From Spirochaetales bacterium (GTDB taxonomy: Bacteria > Spirochaetota > Spirochaetia > Sphaerochaetales > Sphaerochaetaceae), in contig JAFVDZ010000024.1 in NCBI GenBank assembly GCA_017478205.1, forward strand, positions 34,584 to 98,583: 64,000 nucleotides of DNA. Reading direction: 5' to 3'. Position numbers and translations under genes: made by a program. Each line of letters opens with the position of its first letter. Positions within the stretch are counted from its first letter, which is position 1. Below are positions 32,825-42,420 of this stretch, in pieces. Below the pieces are notes generated by a model. It did no database searches and had not been told where the DNA came from. It was given only the letters and a program-made list of their open reading frames with translations.

Positions 32825-35754
32825 TCTGTTTTCTCCTTTTTCAATCCAATTATCGCCTTCTTATCGAGGCCATTTGCTCTGATATCCAGACTAGTTTCGC
32901 TTCTTGCATGGATGAAGTGTTCTGTCTCTTCGACCAAAGGAAGCGCTCTAAGTTTATCGTAATGGACCTTTCCCTGGTTGTATACAGGGTTGACCGTTAG
33001 ATAGACACATCCAAGGCTGGTGACGTTCTGGAAGAAGTGCGTGCCCTGGCTTGGCTCTACCTGGAGTTCAGGAAGCCCTGTCTCGATGATTATTCTTGCT
33101 CTAGATATATCAGACCAGGAGCAAGGGATACCGAGCCAGCGATCTGTAGAGCCAAGGCGGCCAGCAGCCAAGAGAACATATTCTCTATCACCCATCGAAG
33201 AATTCAACCTGGACAGTTCATTTGCCATGTCTATCATCTCGGATGCCTTGAAGCACTCTGGTTTGATGAAGATTATATCCCTAATGTCGTTTATTATTCC
33301 GTTTCCCATTACCGATTCAGAATATATAAGGCTATCTTTGATATCTTCATCTTCGATTTCGACATCGCTTTCAAGGTATGAAGATGCGATCGGTCTGATC
33401 TGCAAGATTGAGAAGTCAGGCTTATTATCCTTAATTCTCTCTGTGTTGACTGCAATTTCTATCTCTACAGGGGTACCCATGCTCTTTGCACCAATTTTCA
33501 AGACTTCGTCTATGATCGGGGCAAGAGGGAACATATCGTACTTCAGCATGCCATTGAAGGTAATTGTTTTCGCTCCTTCAGCAAAGCAGGATTCAGATAT
33601 CTCTCCTGTTGAGAGATTCATAGTTGTCGCAATGTTCTTGAGAGACTTAGGATACTTTTCTGCTTCCGAAAGTGGCAACAGTACAAGGTTGTCTATATCC
33701 TCATATGGATTGAACTCTCTTGTGAGGTCTAGAGCATAGAAGGTCTCCTGAGAGGAGCCTCCTGAGCCCATAAGGTTGGAAACTGGCTTCTTTGGCCAGG
33801 CAGGACAGAACTTGAATGCAGAGCCATCATCTACAACAGCCTTTCCAAGACCGAAGGAGAGCATGCCGATTCCATCATCTTGGCTTGTTCCTTCCACAGG
33901 GTAGTAGTTGAGGCTTCTTGCAACACCTGAGACGTTTGGGAACCAATAGTTTCCATGCTTTGAACCTGTCACCTGCTGCAAGATTACAGCCATCTTCTCA
34001 TCTTCGACCATGTGGCCTGTGATCTTGAGATACTCCTTCGCTCTCTCAAAATATACACTTGCCCAGACAGTCCTGATCGCATCCATAAGCTCCTTGAGGC
34101 GCTGTTCATCGCTACCCTGGTTGCTTATCATGCTGGTCTGATATACACCTGCAAATGGCTCTGAGTGGCTATCTTCAAGAAGAGAAGAGGAGCGAATCGA
34201 TAGAGGTTGCTTTACTACCTTCAAAAATTCCTTCAGGCTCTGCACGAGCTCATCTGGAAGTTCAGATGAAAGGAAGAGAGAAAGAACTTCTCTGTCTTTC
34301 ATTTCAGCAAGTTTTCCAATATCGAAATCATGCTTGTTGATGAAATCATCAAACAGTGAGGTGGAGACTACAACCGTTCTAGGAATTGACAGATATATCT
34401 TAGGATATTTCAGCTGGATTCCGGATGCATACATCTCGGCTGCTATGAAAGCAAGTCCTCGGCCCTTTCCTCCAAGGCTTCCTGTTCCAATTCTGGAGAA
34501 GAAGAACGTATCATCATAGTTGGTGGTAGAGAACTGGGCAATTACACCTCTTGTTCTCTGCATTCTGTATGTCTTTATCGTCTTGTACAGGTTCTCCTTG
34601 AAATCTTCAGGGGTACTGTCTGCAAGACTTATGTTCTTGATAAGAGAGGCAAGGACGAAGAGGGACTGGCTTCTGAGCCAACGGGAGAAGTCATCTCTCT
34701 TTGCATGATAAACAACGCATTCAAGAGGCATATCCTTTATTGTGTTCTGCAGTTCCTTCATGGTCCTTGCAACAGCAATAGTGTCTCCTGTCTTTGGGTC
34801 CTTGAATTTGAATGGTCCAAAGTTGTAGTGCGTGATGAAGTGATCCTCTAGCTCAGAAAGAAGCGTAGAGGAGTTCTTCCAGATAAAATCGGCACCAAGT
34901 CTTCTTGCTTCCTCCTCATACTTTCTATCCATGGATTGAATTAGGATAGGGACATCTTCTGAGTATGATCTTATCTTTTCTGCAAGGCGCAAGCCTGCTC
35001 CTTCATTGATTCCCTCGAAGGAGAAGTTGACATCGGAAACGACACCGAGGATGACCTTCTTGTACTTGAGAAAAAGGTCCATGGCTGTTTCTCCATCGCG
35101 AGCTAGAAGAATCTTTGGCCTTCCTCTCATTCTAATTGTCCTGCCCCAGTCGTTGAGAGCTTCAAGGATACTTGAGCTTGCCTGCTGGATAAGACAGGTG
35201 TACATGGTCGGAAGGTATGATGAGATGAAGCGGATAGAGTTCTCAACTAGGATGATCACCTGAACATCTGCTTCATTTGTATCATGTTCGACATTCATCG
35301 CATCCTCAGCTAGCTTGATCATGGCCAAGAAGAGGTGGCTGTTGCCTTGCCAGTAGAAGATCTGGTCGATATATGGGTTTGCAGTAATTCTTTCCTTGAC
35401 CTTTCTATGGTCTGGGGAAGGAGCTAGAACAATTACAGGGATGTCTGGTTTTATTCCCTTGATCCTCTGAGCAAGCTTTTCGACCTTTCCTGTCTGGAAA
35501 TCCAGCATGGTAATTACAAGATCGAAGGAAAGGCGACTGATCATATCGATCGCCTCGTTAGGATCAGCTGTGTGCTGGATCTTAGGAGGAGTGGAAAGGC
35601 CCAGCTGGGTATATTCCCTGTAGAGTTCCTCCTCTACACGTCCATCTTGCTCGAGCATGAACCTATCATAATCCGAGCAGATCAATAGAACATTAAAGAT
35701 ATGGCGCCTCATTAGATTGGCAAAAGGCAGCCAGGTTTGGTCGAGGTTATACAT
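32806..35754 (-). CDS. Receiver-like/PEP-synthase N-terminal domain protein
   Basis: A 982-aa cytoplasmic protein. Two response-regulator-like domains come first: about 20-147 (Asp85 in TMLDFQTG) and about 163-307 (Asp241 in GVVSDVNF, Lys293 in IWKNSS, with an extra helical insert). An ATP-grasp domain of the PEP synthase/pyruvate phosphate dikinase N-terminal type follows (about 415-830: GTGSLGGKGRGLAF, SIRSSSLLEDS, SEPFAGVYQTS, ILQIRPI). The swivelling phosphohistidine domain and the PEP-binding barrel of true PEP synthases are not seen. It is probably a regulatory kinase-like protein rather than a complete PEP synthase. The open frame extends to 35883, but ATG 35754 lies 7 nt behind TAGAAT and starts the homologous region. 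It overlaps the alcohol dehydrogenase by 19 nt. Confidence 0.8.
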   Translation of the reverse strand: MYNLDQTWLPFANLMRRHIFNVLLICSDYDRFMLEQDGRVEEELYREYTQLGLSTPPKIQHTADPNEAIDMISRLSFDLVITMLDFQTGKVEKLAQRIKGIKPDIPVIVLAPSPDHRKVKERITANPYIDQIFYWQGNSHLFLAMIKLAEDAMNVEHDTNEADVQVIILVENSIRFISSYLPTMYTCLIQQASSSILEALNDWGRTIRMRGRPKILLARDGETAMDLFLKYKKVILGVVSDVNFSFEGINEGAGLRLAEKIRSYSEDVPILIQSMDRKYEEEARRLGADFIWKNSSTLLSELEDHFITHYNFGPFKFKDPKTGDTIAVARTMKELQNTIKDMPLECVVYHAKRDDFSRWLRSQSLFVLASLIKNISLADSTPEDFKENLYKTIKTYRMQRTRGVIAQFSTTNYDDTFFFSRIGTGSLGGKGRGLAFIAAEMYASGIQLKYPKIYLSIPRTVVVSTSLFDDFINKHDFDIGKLAEMKDREVLSLFLSSELPDELVQSLKEFLKVVKQPLSIRSSSLLEDSHSEPFAGVYQTSMISNQGSDEQRLKELMDAIRTVWASVYFERAKEYLKITGHMVEDEKMAVILQQVTGSKHGNYWFPNVSGVARSLNYYPVEGTSQDDGIGMLSFGLGKAVVDDGSAFKFCPAWPKKPVSNLMGSGGSSQETFYALDLTREFNPYEDIDNLVLLPLSEAEKYPKSLKNIATTMNLSTGEISESCFAEGAKTITFNGMLKYDMFPLAPIIDEVLKIGAKSMGTPVEIEIAVNTERIKDNKPDFSILQIRPIASSYLESDVEIEDEDIKDSLIYSESVMGNGIINDIRDIIFIKPECFKASEMIDMANELSRLNSSMGDREYVLLAAGRLGSTDRWLGIPCSWSDISRARIIIETGLPELQVEPSQGTHFFQNVTSLGCVYLTVNPVYNQGKVHYDKLRALPLVEETEHFIHARSETSLDIRANGLDKKAIIGLKKEKTEWETTL

Positions 35755-36060
35755 GTTTTCTATTCTAACATCTAGAGTGCGAATATGTAATTCTTTAGAA
35801 AACACAAATTTGAATCTTGCAAAATAGGTGAATCCCTCAAAAAATGAGATAAAATAAGTGGAAAAAATCAATAAATTATCCAATATCTATTAATATTTGT
35901 GAACTCACACAAAATAGAGTGTCAATTTTTATGAAATCTAAAGAAAAATGAGAAATATTTGCGAAAAAATTAAAAAATATTAGAAAAACTTATTATTTAC
36001 TAAATTTTTTGTTGACAAATAGAATTTTCAGTAAATACCATTTATATATGGAGATATGAT
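35755..36060. promoter_or_regulatory. AT-rich divergent promoter region, receiver/PEP-synthase gene and gdhA
   Basis: For gdhA (+): consensus TTGACA (36012-36017), 18 nt, TACCAT (36036-36041), giving a short leader with GGAG before the ATG. For the minus-strand gene: TAGAAT (plus 35762-35767) 7 nt before ATG 35754. The region between (about 35880-36010) is A+T-rich, with no reading frame of note and no clear operator. Confidence 0.5.
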
Positions 36061-37398
36061 ATGTACGAAATAAATAGTTTCATGGCAGAACTCGAAAAGA
36101 AGAACCCTGCACAGCCAGAATTCATTCAGGCTACCAGGGAGGTTGTCGAAAGTGTCATCGATGTTGTTAATAACAACCCTGTCTATCTCAAGAACAAGAT
36201 TCTTGACAGAATCACAGAACCAGATCGTGTAATAACCTTCAAGGTCGAGTGGGAAGATGACCATGGTGAAATCCAGGTAAATCGTGGCTATAGAGTCCAG
36301 TTCAACAATGCAATTGGACCATATAAGGGTGGTCTTCGTTTCCATGAATCCGTTACTCTCGGAACCTTGAAATTCCTCGGCTTCGAGCAGACTTTCAAGA
36401 ACAGCCTTACAACTCTCCCTATGGGTGGAGGTAAGGGTGGTTCAGACTTCTCTCCAAAGGGAAAGAGTGATGCTGAAATCCTTCGTTTCTGCCGTTCATT
36501 CATGACTGAGCTCCAGAAATATATCGGCCCTGATACCGATGTCCCTGCTGGTGATATCGGAGTAGGTGCTAGAGAGATCGGTTTCCTATATGGCCAGTAT
36601 AAGAGAATAAGAGATGAAAACACAGGTGTTCTCACAGGTAAGGGACTTACCTTTGGTGGTTCTCTTGTTCGCCCTGAAGCAACTGGCTATGGAACAATGT
36701 ACTTTGCAAAGAATATGCTTGAAGCTCATGGTGACACATTCGAAGGCAAGAGAATTGCACTCTCTGGCTTTGGCAATGTCTGCTGGGGTGCTGCTGTAAA
36801 GGCAACACAGCTGGGAGCAAAGGTTGTTACAATCTCTGGTCCAGATGGATATATCCTAGATGAGAATGGAATAAATACTCCTGAAAAGTGGGCCTTCATG
36901 CTTCAGCTCAGATCTAGCAATAACGATGTAGTAAAACCATATGCACAGAAGTTCGGAGCTGTCTTTGTTCCTAAGAAGAAACCATGGGAAGTCCCTGTTG
37001 ATATGGCATTCCCATGTGCAATCCAGAATGAAATGAATCTCGAGGATGCAAAGACCTTGGTCAAGAATGGCGTAAAATACGTCATCGAAACTTCTAACAT
37101 GGGATGTACAGCAGAAGCAGCCACATACTTTATCGATAACAAGATTCCATTTGCTCCTGGCAAGGCAGCAAATGCAGGTGGCGTAGCTGTTTCTGGACTT
37201 GAGATGAGCCAGAATGCACAGCATCTTTCCTGGAGAGCAGAGGAGGTAGATGAGAAGCTCAAGCACATCATGGCTTCCATCCACGCATCCTGCGTCAAGG
37301 AAGGAACTGAGAAGGACGGCTATATAAATTATGTTAAGGGCGCTAACATCGCTGGATTCAAGAAGGTTGCAGACGCAATGTGCCTCCTTGGATACTGA
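36061..37398 (+). CDS. gdhA: NADP-type glutamate dehydrogenase
   Basis: Reductive amination of 2-oxoglutarate to L-glutamate, the main ammonia-assimilation step in many anaerobes. The 445-aa hexameric-type enzyme has the substrate-site KGGLRFH and PMGGGKGGSDF (catalytic lysine), the DIGVGAREIG segment, and the coenzyme-domain glycine motif in ALSGFGNVCWGAA. Length and the N-terminal sequence (FMAELEKKNPAQPEF) match the small NADP-dependent class. It has its own strong promoter, a GGAG ribosome site and a textbook terminator, so it is monocistronic. Confidence 0.96.
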   Translation: MYEINSFMAELEKKNPAQPEFIQATREVVESVIDVVNNNPVYLKNKILDRITEPDRVITFKVEWEDDHGEIQVNRGYRVQFNNAIGPYKGGLRFHESVTLGTLKFLGFEQTFKNSLTTLPMGGGKGGSDFSPKGKSDAEILRFCRSFMTELQKYIGPDTDVPAGDIGVGAREIGFLYGQYKRIRDENTGVLTGKGLTFGGSLVRPEATGYGTMYFAKNMLEAHGDTFEGKRIALSGFGNVCWGAAVKATQLGAKVVTISGPDGYILDENGINTPEKWAFMLQLRSSNNDVVKPYAQKFGAVFVPKKKPWEVPVDMAFPCAIQNEMNLEDAKTLVKNGVKYVIETSNMGCTAEAATYFIDNKIPFAPGKAANAGGVAVSGLEMSQNAQHLSWRAEEVDEKLKHIMASIHASCVKEGTEKDGYINYVKGANIAGFKKVADAMCLLGY

Positions 37399-37430
37399 TG
37401 TTGAGCTTTTTGATTTTCTCCTCTTTTTTT

Positions 37431-37459
37431 GGTCTCCCTAATCCGGAGACCTTTTTTTT
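37431..37459 (+). terminator. Intrinsic terminator of gdhA
   Basis: GGTCTCC (37431-37437) pairs with GGAGACC (37445-37451), with a 7-nt loop and eight Ts (37452-37459). Confidence 0.92.
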
Positions 37460-37556
37460 GCAAAAATGAAACAATATTTCATAATAAAGGTTTTTAATTC
37501 CAAACAAATTGCTTTAGAATAGAAGGCAACCAAAGAAACTATTGGAGGGTACTATC

Positions 37557-38357
37557 ATGAATTTGAAGGATTTTTCTCTTGAGGGAAAAGTAGCTTGGAT
37601 TACAGGCGCATCCTATGGAATCGGTATGGCTATTGCTAAGGCATATGCTGCAGTAGGCGCAAAGATTGTTTTCAATGATATCAAGCAGGAACTTGTCGAC
37701 AAGGGTGTTGAAGCCTATAAGGAAGATGGCATCGAGGCAACTGGCTACGTATGTGACGTAACCAACGAAGAGCAGGTTCAGGAAGTTGCAGCAAAGATTC
37801 TTGAGAAGTTTGGCAGAATCGATATCCTCGTAAACAATGCTGGTATTATCAAGAGAATACCAATGATCGAAATGACAGCAGCTCAGTTCAGACAGGTCAT
37901 CGATGTTGACCTCAATGCTCCTTTCATCGTTGCTAAGGCAGTTATTCCTGCAATGATCAAGCAGGGTCACGGCAAGATCATCAATATCTGTTCTATGATG
38001 AGTGAACTTGGTAGAGAGACAGTTTCTGCTTACGCAGCAGCTAAGGGCGGTCTCAAGATGCTTACAAGAAACATCTGTTCTGAATATGGTGAGCACAACA
38101 TCCAGTGTAATGGTATTGGACCTGGTTATATCGCTACTCCTCAGACAGCTCCTCTCAGAGAGAGACAGCCAGATGGTTCAAGACATCCATTCGACCAGTT
38201 CATCGTTTCCAAGACTCCAGCAGCAAGATGGGGAAATCCAGAAGACCTTCAGGGTCCAGCTGTATTCCTTGCTTCCGATGCTTCCAACTTCGTCAATGGA
38301 CACATCCTTTACGTCGATGGTGGTATCCTTGCTTATATTGGCAAGCAGCCACAGTAA
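37557..38357 (+). CDS. SDR oxidoreductase, gluconate 5-dehydrogenase-like
   Basis: Short-chain dehydrogenase of 266 aa with TGASYGIG cofactor motif, NNAG, active-site Ser in ICSMMS, YAAAKGG (Tyr-x3-Lys), and the GPGYIATPQTAPLRE segment typical of gluconate 5-dehydrogenase/KduD-type enzymes. It likely interconverts a keto-sugar acid and its hydroxy form using NAD(P)H. The opening FSLEGKVAWITGAS also fits that subgroup. The true start is ATG 37557, placed by GGAGGG at 37544-37549; the frame extends to a TTG inside that ribosome site. It is flanked by terminators and so is transcribed alone. Confidence 0.88.
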   Translation: MNLKDFSLEGKVAWITGASYGIGMAIAKAYAAVGAKIVFNDIKQELVDKGVEAYKEDGIEATGYVCDVTNEEQVQEVAAKILEKFGRIDILVNNAGIIKRIPMIEMTAAQFRQVIDVDLNAPFIVAKAVIPAMIKQGHGKIINICSMMSELGRETVSAYAAAKGGLKMLTRNICSEYGEHNIQCNGIGPGYIATPQTAPLRERQPDGSRHPFDQFIVSKTPAARWGNPEDLQGPAVFLASDASNFVNGHILYVDGGILAYIGKQPQ

Positions 38358-38377
38358 GATAAGAAATAAATCGTTTG

Positions 38378-38408
38378 AAGGTCGTAGCTTAGGTTACGAC
38401 CTTTTTTT
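38378..38408 (+). terminator. Intrinsic terminator of the SDR gene
   Basis: AAGGTCGTA (38378-38386) pairs with TACGACCTT (38395-38403); the T-run covers 38402-38408. Confidence 0.92.
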
Positions 38409-38457
38409 GCCCTCAGGATAAAAGAAAAGTTTCTATGAAGGGGAGAACAAAAGAATT

Positions 38458-38481
38458 CCCCCAGACCTTTCAGCCTGGGGG
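38458..38481 (-). terminator. Intrinsic terminator of nifJ
   Basis: CCCCCAG (38458-38464) pairs with CTGGGGG (38475-38481). On the minus strand the stem is followed by AATTCTTTTGTT. It lies about 30 nt after the nifJ stop. Confidence 0.75.
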
Positions 38482-38512
38482 AAAACAACAATTTCGAGAC
38501 TTCTAATTAGTC

Positions 38513-41500
38513 TTATGCATCAGCATACATATCTACGAGCTTAACAAGGTGGTTATATCTAAGCTTAGCTTCTTCCTCGTTGAGCTTGAAGAGAACGTCT
38601 GCTCTCTGTGGGAATTCTCTTGTGAGTCTGCTATATCTAGCTTCGTTCATGAGGAACTCCTGATATCCGCCAGCTGGAGCCTTGGAATCGAGAGTGAACT
38701 TCTTAGGAGCTTCTGGGTTATATCTGAAGAGGTTCCAGTAACCGCAATCAACAGCCTTCTTCATCTCCTTCTGGCAGTTAGTCATACCGCCCTTGATGGA
38801 GTGCATCTCACATGGTGCGTAACCGATGATGAGAGATGGGCCATTGTAAGCTTCAGCTTCTGTAATTGCCTTGATTGTCTGGTTTGGATTAGCACCCATA
38901 GCAATCTGAGCAACATATACATAGCCATACTGCATTGCGATCTCGGAGAGAGACTTCTTCTTTACATCCTTACCTGCAGCTGCGAACTGTGCAACCTGAC
39001 CGAGGTTGGAAGCCTTGGAAGCCTGTCCACCAGTGTTGGAGTAAACCTCTGTATCGAATACGAATACGTTGACATCCATCTTGGAAGCAAGTACGTGGTC
39101 GAGACCACCGTAACCGATATCATAAGCCCAGCCGTCACCACCGAAGATCCAGACGGACTTCTTGTTGAGGTATTCCTTCTTGTCGAGGATTGCCTTAGCG
39201 CAGTCACAATCTGTCTTCTCGAGTTCTGCGATGAGAGCCTTGGAAGCTTCAGTGTTCTTGCTGCCGTCATTCTTGGTATCGATCCAAGCCTGAGCTGCTG
39301 CCTTGAGTCCTGCAGATGCCTTATCGGAAGAAGCGATCTTCTCGATCTCAGCGCCGAGATCCTGTCTGATCTTCTCCTGACCGATGAACATACCTAAGCC
39401 GTGTTCAGCGTTATCCTCGAAGAGGGAGTTACACCAAGCTGGACCACGTCCTTCCTTGTTTGTTGTGTAAGGAGATGTAGCAGCTGGACCGCCCCAAATT
39501 GAAGAACAACCTGTTGCGTTGGAGATGTACATTCTGTCACCGAAGAGCTGGGTAACAAGTCTTGCATAGGATGTTTCAGCACAACCTGCACATGAGCCGG
39601 AGAACTCGAGGAGTGGCTGGATGAACTGGCTTCCCTTGACTGTTGCGTCCTGGAGCTCTTTCTTGTCAGAGACCTTGGCAACACAGTAATCGAAAGCATC
39701 CTGCTGTGGCTTCTCGCCTTCCATTGGAACCATTGTGAGAGCACCAACTGGACATACGCCTACACAAACGCCACAACCCATACAATCGAGTGGGGAAACA
39801 GCGAGTGAGAACTGGTATACGCCCTTGCCCTTGCCTGCCTTGACAGGAACAAGCTTTGTTACCTCTGGAGCTGCCTTAGCTTCTTCGTCTGTGAGAGCGA
39901 ATGGTCTGATGGTAGCATGAGGACATACATAAGCACACTGGTTACACTGGATACACTTGGAAGATTCCCAAGTAGGAACTGCTACTGCAACGCCTCTCTT
40001 CTCGTAAGCTGCTGCACCAAGCTCGAACTGGCCATCGACATGATCCATGAATGCGGATACTGGGAGGCTGTCGCCATCCATCTTGTCGACTGGATCGAGG
40101 ATTGTAGAAACCATCTTGACGAGTTCTGCCTTGCCTTCGTGTGTAGCTGCTGGCTTCTTGTCAGTTGCTTCTGCCCAATCTGCTGGAACATCGATCTTCT
40201 TGAATGCTGTAGCACCAAGGTCGATTGCCTTGTAGTTCATCTCTACAATATCCATACCCTTCTTGGAGTAGGATACCTTAGCCTTTTCCTTCATGTGCTC
40301 TATAGCCTCTTCCTGTGGCATAACCTTAGCAAGAGTGAAGAATGCGGACTGGAGAATTGTGTTGGTTCTCTTGCCCATGCCAATCTTCTGAGCGAGGTCG
40401 ATAGCGTCGATTGTGTAGAGCTGGATGTTATTCTTTGCAATGTATCTCTTGGAAGCTGCATCGATGTGCTCGTTGAGCTCTTCAGGAGTCCACTGGCAGT
40501 TGATCATGTAAACACCATTTGGCTTGACGTCCTGAACCATCTTGAAGCCCTTCTGGACATAGGATGGGTTGTGACAAGCAACGAAGTCAGCCTTGTTTAC
40601 ATAGTATGGAGACTTGATTGGATGATCACCGAATCTGAGGTGAGAGATTGTTACACCACCAGTCTTCTTGGAGTCATACTGGAAGTAAGCCTGTACATAC
40701 TTGTCGGTGTAGTCACCGATGATCTTGATGGAGTTCTTGTTTGCACCAACGGTACCGTCACCACCGAGACCCCAGAACTTACATTCGATTGTGCCAGGAG
40801 CAGCTGTGTTAGGACAGTTCTTATCCTCTTCGAGAGAGAGGTTGGTAACGTCATCAACGATACCGATTGTGAACTTCTTCTTTGGCTGATCCTTAGCAAG
40901 CTCAGTGAAGATTGCGAATACGGATGATGGTGGAGTGTCCTTAGAACCGAGACCGTAGCGGCCGCCAGTAACAACGAGGTCGTTTCTGCCTGCTTCAGCA
41001 AGAGCGGATACAACATCGAGGTAGAGAGGATCACCGAGAGCACCTGGCTCCTTGGTTCTGTCGAGGACAGCGATCTTCTTTACGGAAGCTGGTATAGCCT
41101 TGATGAATCTGTCAGCAGCAAATGGTCTGTAGAGTCTGACCTTGATGATACCGACCTTCTCACCATGAGCGTTGAGGTAATCGATAACTTCGTCTGCTAC
41201 GTCACAGATGGAACCCATAGCGATGAGGATTCTGTCTGCATCTGGAGCACCATAGTAGTTGAAGAGCTTGTAATCGGTACCGATCTTAGCATTGATCTTG
41301 TCCATGTACTTCTCTACAACTTCTGGAAGAGCTGCATAGAACTTGTTGCAGGATTCTCTGTGCTGGAAGAAGATATCACCATTCTCATGGCTACCTCTCA
41401 TGTGTGGGTGCTCTGGGTTGAGAGCGTGTTCTCTGAATGCCTTTACTGCATCCATGTCACACATGTCCTTGAGATCCTCGAAATCCCAAACAGCAATTTT

Positions 41501-42043
41501 CTGGATTTCATGGGAAGTTCTGAAACCGTCGAAGAAGTTGAGGAATGGAACCTTACCAGAGAGAGCTGCGAGATGAGCTACTGGAGCGAGGTCCATAACT
41601 TCCTGAACGTTGCCTTCACAAAGCATTGCGAAGCCTGTCTGTCGACAAGCCATAACGTCGGAATGGTCACCAAAGATGTTGAGAGCCTGAGTGGAAACGG
41701 TTCTAGCACTAACATGGAATACACAAGGGAGCTGCTCACCAGCAATCTTGTACATATTAGGAATCATCAGAAGAAGACCCTGGGATGCTGTATAGGTGGT
41801 AGTAAGAGCACCTGCACCGAGGGAACCGTGTACAGCACCTGCTGCACCTGCTTCGGACTGCATCTCGACTACCTTTACCTGATTGCCGAAAATGTTCTTG
41901 AGTCCGTTTGCGCTCCACTGGTCAACGAGGTCGGCCATAGGGCTGGATGGTGTAATTGGATAGATTGCAGCTACTTCAGAAAATGCATAACTGACGTGAG
42001 CCGCAGCATTGTTGCCATCCATGGATTTCATTTTTCTTGCCAT
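38513..42043 (-). CDS. nifJ: Pyruvate:ferredoxin (flavodoxin) oxidoreductase
   Basis: Homodimeric enzyme (1176 aa) oxidising pyruvate with CoA to acetyl-CoA and CO2 and reducing ferredoxin, central to anaerobic energy metabolism. Visible: the N-terminal pyruvate domain (YPITPSSPMAD, EMQSEAGAAGAVHG), the CoA/transketolase-like domain, two [4Fe-4S] ferredoxin motifs (CIQCNQCAYVCP about 694, CMGCGVCVGVCP about 752), and the thiamine diphosphate domain (SCAGCAETSYARL, GCSSIWGG, GDGWAYDIGYGG, VYSNTGGQ). The open frame begins at 42094, but AAGGAGG (plus 42050-42056) fixes the ATG at 42043 (MARKMKSMDGN). It has its own promoter and terminator. Confidence 0.97.
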   Translation of the reverse strand: MARKMKSMDGNNAAAHVSYAFSEVAAIYPITPSSPMADLVDQWSANGLKNIFGNQVKVVEMQSEAGAAGAVHGSLGAGALTTTYTASQGLLLMIPNMYKIAGEQLPCVFHVSARTVSTQALNIFGDHSDVMACRQTGFAMLCEGNVQEVMDLAPVAHLAALSGKVPFLNFFDGFRTSHEIQKIAVWDFEDLKDMCDMDAVKAFREHALNPEHPHMRGSHENGDIFFQHRESCNKFYAALPEVVEKYMDKINAKIGTDYKLFNYYGAPDADRILIAMGSICDVADEVIDYLNAHGEKVGIIKVRLYRPFAADRFIKAIPASVKKIAVLDRTKEPGALGDPLYLDVVSALAEAGRNDLVVTGGRYGLGSKDTPPSSVFAIFTELAKDQPKKKFTIGIVDDVTNLSLEEDKNCPNTAAPGTIECKFWGLGGDGTVGANKNSIKIIGDYTDKYVQAYFQYDSKKTGGVTISHLRFGDHPIKSPYYVNKADFVACHNPSYVQKGFKMVQDVKPNGVYMINCQWTPEELNEHIDAASKRYIAKNNIQLYTIDAIDLAQKIGMGKRTNTILQSAFFTLAKVMPQEEAIEHMKEKAKVSYSKKGMDIVEMNYKAIDLGATAFKKIDVPADWAEATDKKPAATHEGKAELVKMVSTILDPVDKMDGDSLPVSAFMDHVDGQFELGAAAYEKRGVAVAVPTWESSKCIQCNQCAYVCPHATIRPFALTDEEAKAAPEVTKLVPVKAGKGKGVYQFSLAVSPLDCMGCGVCVGVCPVGALTMVPMEGEKPQQDAFDYCVAKVSDKKELQDATVKGSQFIQPLLEFSGSCAGCAETSYARLVTQLFGDRMYISNATGCSSIWGGPAATSPYTTNKEGRGPAWCNSLFEDNAEHGLGMFIGQEKIRQDLGAEIEKIASSDKASAGLKAAAQAWIDTKNDGSKNTEASKALIAELEKTDCDCAKAILDKKEYLNKKSVWIFGGDGWAYDIGYGGLDHVLASKMDVNVFVFDTEVYSNTGGQASKASNLGQVAQFAAAGKDVKKKSLSEIAMQYGYVYVAQIAMGANPNQTIKAITEAEAYNGPSLIIGYAPCEMHSIKGGMTNCQKEMKKAVDCGYWNLFRYNPEAPKKFTLDSKAPAGGYQEFLMNEARYSRLTREFPQRADVLFKLNEEEAKLRYNHLVKLVDMYADA

Positions 42044-42133
42044 GAAAAGCCTCCTTAATTGTTGTTGATTTTTTATGTCAAGGCGAGACGACAATCCACG
42101 CCCAGCATAAATTTGGATTTCACGACTTACTTT

Positions 42134-42162
42134 AGCATAACCTCATTTTGAAGTGTTTGCAA
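42134..42162 (-). promoter_or_regulatory. Predicted nifJ promoter
   Basis: Minus strand TTGCAA (plus 42157-42162), 17-nt spacer, TATGCT (plus 42134-42139). The implied leader is about 85 nt long and ends in AAGGAGG, so nifJ is clearly leadered. Confidence 0.5.
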
Positions 42163-42420
42163 ATTCAAAAAAGTATATAGAGCCATTAAATGGAATGTTT
42201 TTCCAAATAAAATGGCCCAATAATAAAATTTGAGTGATTTGATGTTTCTGACATAACCTTCTCAGCTTACTCCACCATGCCTATCAAGAGCTTTCTCAGA
42301 ACAGCGAAGGGGGAAAAGGAAATCCATTAGAAATAATAGTCACAGAAAATGAAGAGTGTGTTCCTTTGCTTTCTTGTGTGAATAGAAAGTCAGGAAAACC
42401 TGAGTTTCAAGAAGCTCTCC
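42163..42420. other. Intergenic stretch between nifJ and the WYL regulator
   Basis: No convincing gene. A plus-strand frame without a start codon runs open from about 42270 into the WYL gene and could be decayed coding sequence. A short hairpin TCAGG-AAAA-CCTGA (42390-42403) may weakly terminate the WYL gene on the minus strand. Confidence 0.3.

Noticed and set aside
35755..35883. N-terminal extension of the receiver/PEP-synthase-like protein to 35883
   Set aside because: The extra 43 residues are Phe-rich and AT-driven, and a -10-like box falls inside the extension immediately before ATG 35754.
39917..40927. 336-codon plus-strand frame antisense to nifJ
   Set aside because: Shadow frame; the nifJ frame has ferredoxin and thiamine diphosphate motifs throughout.
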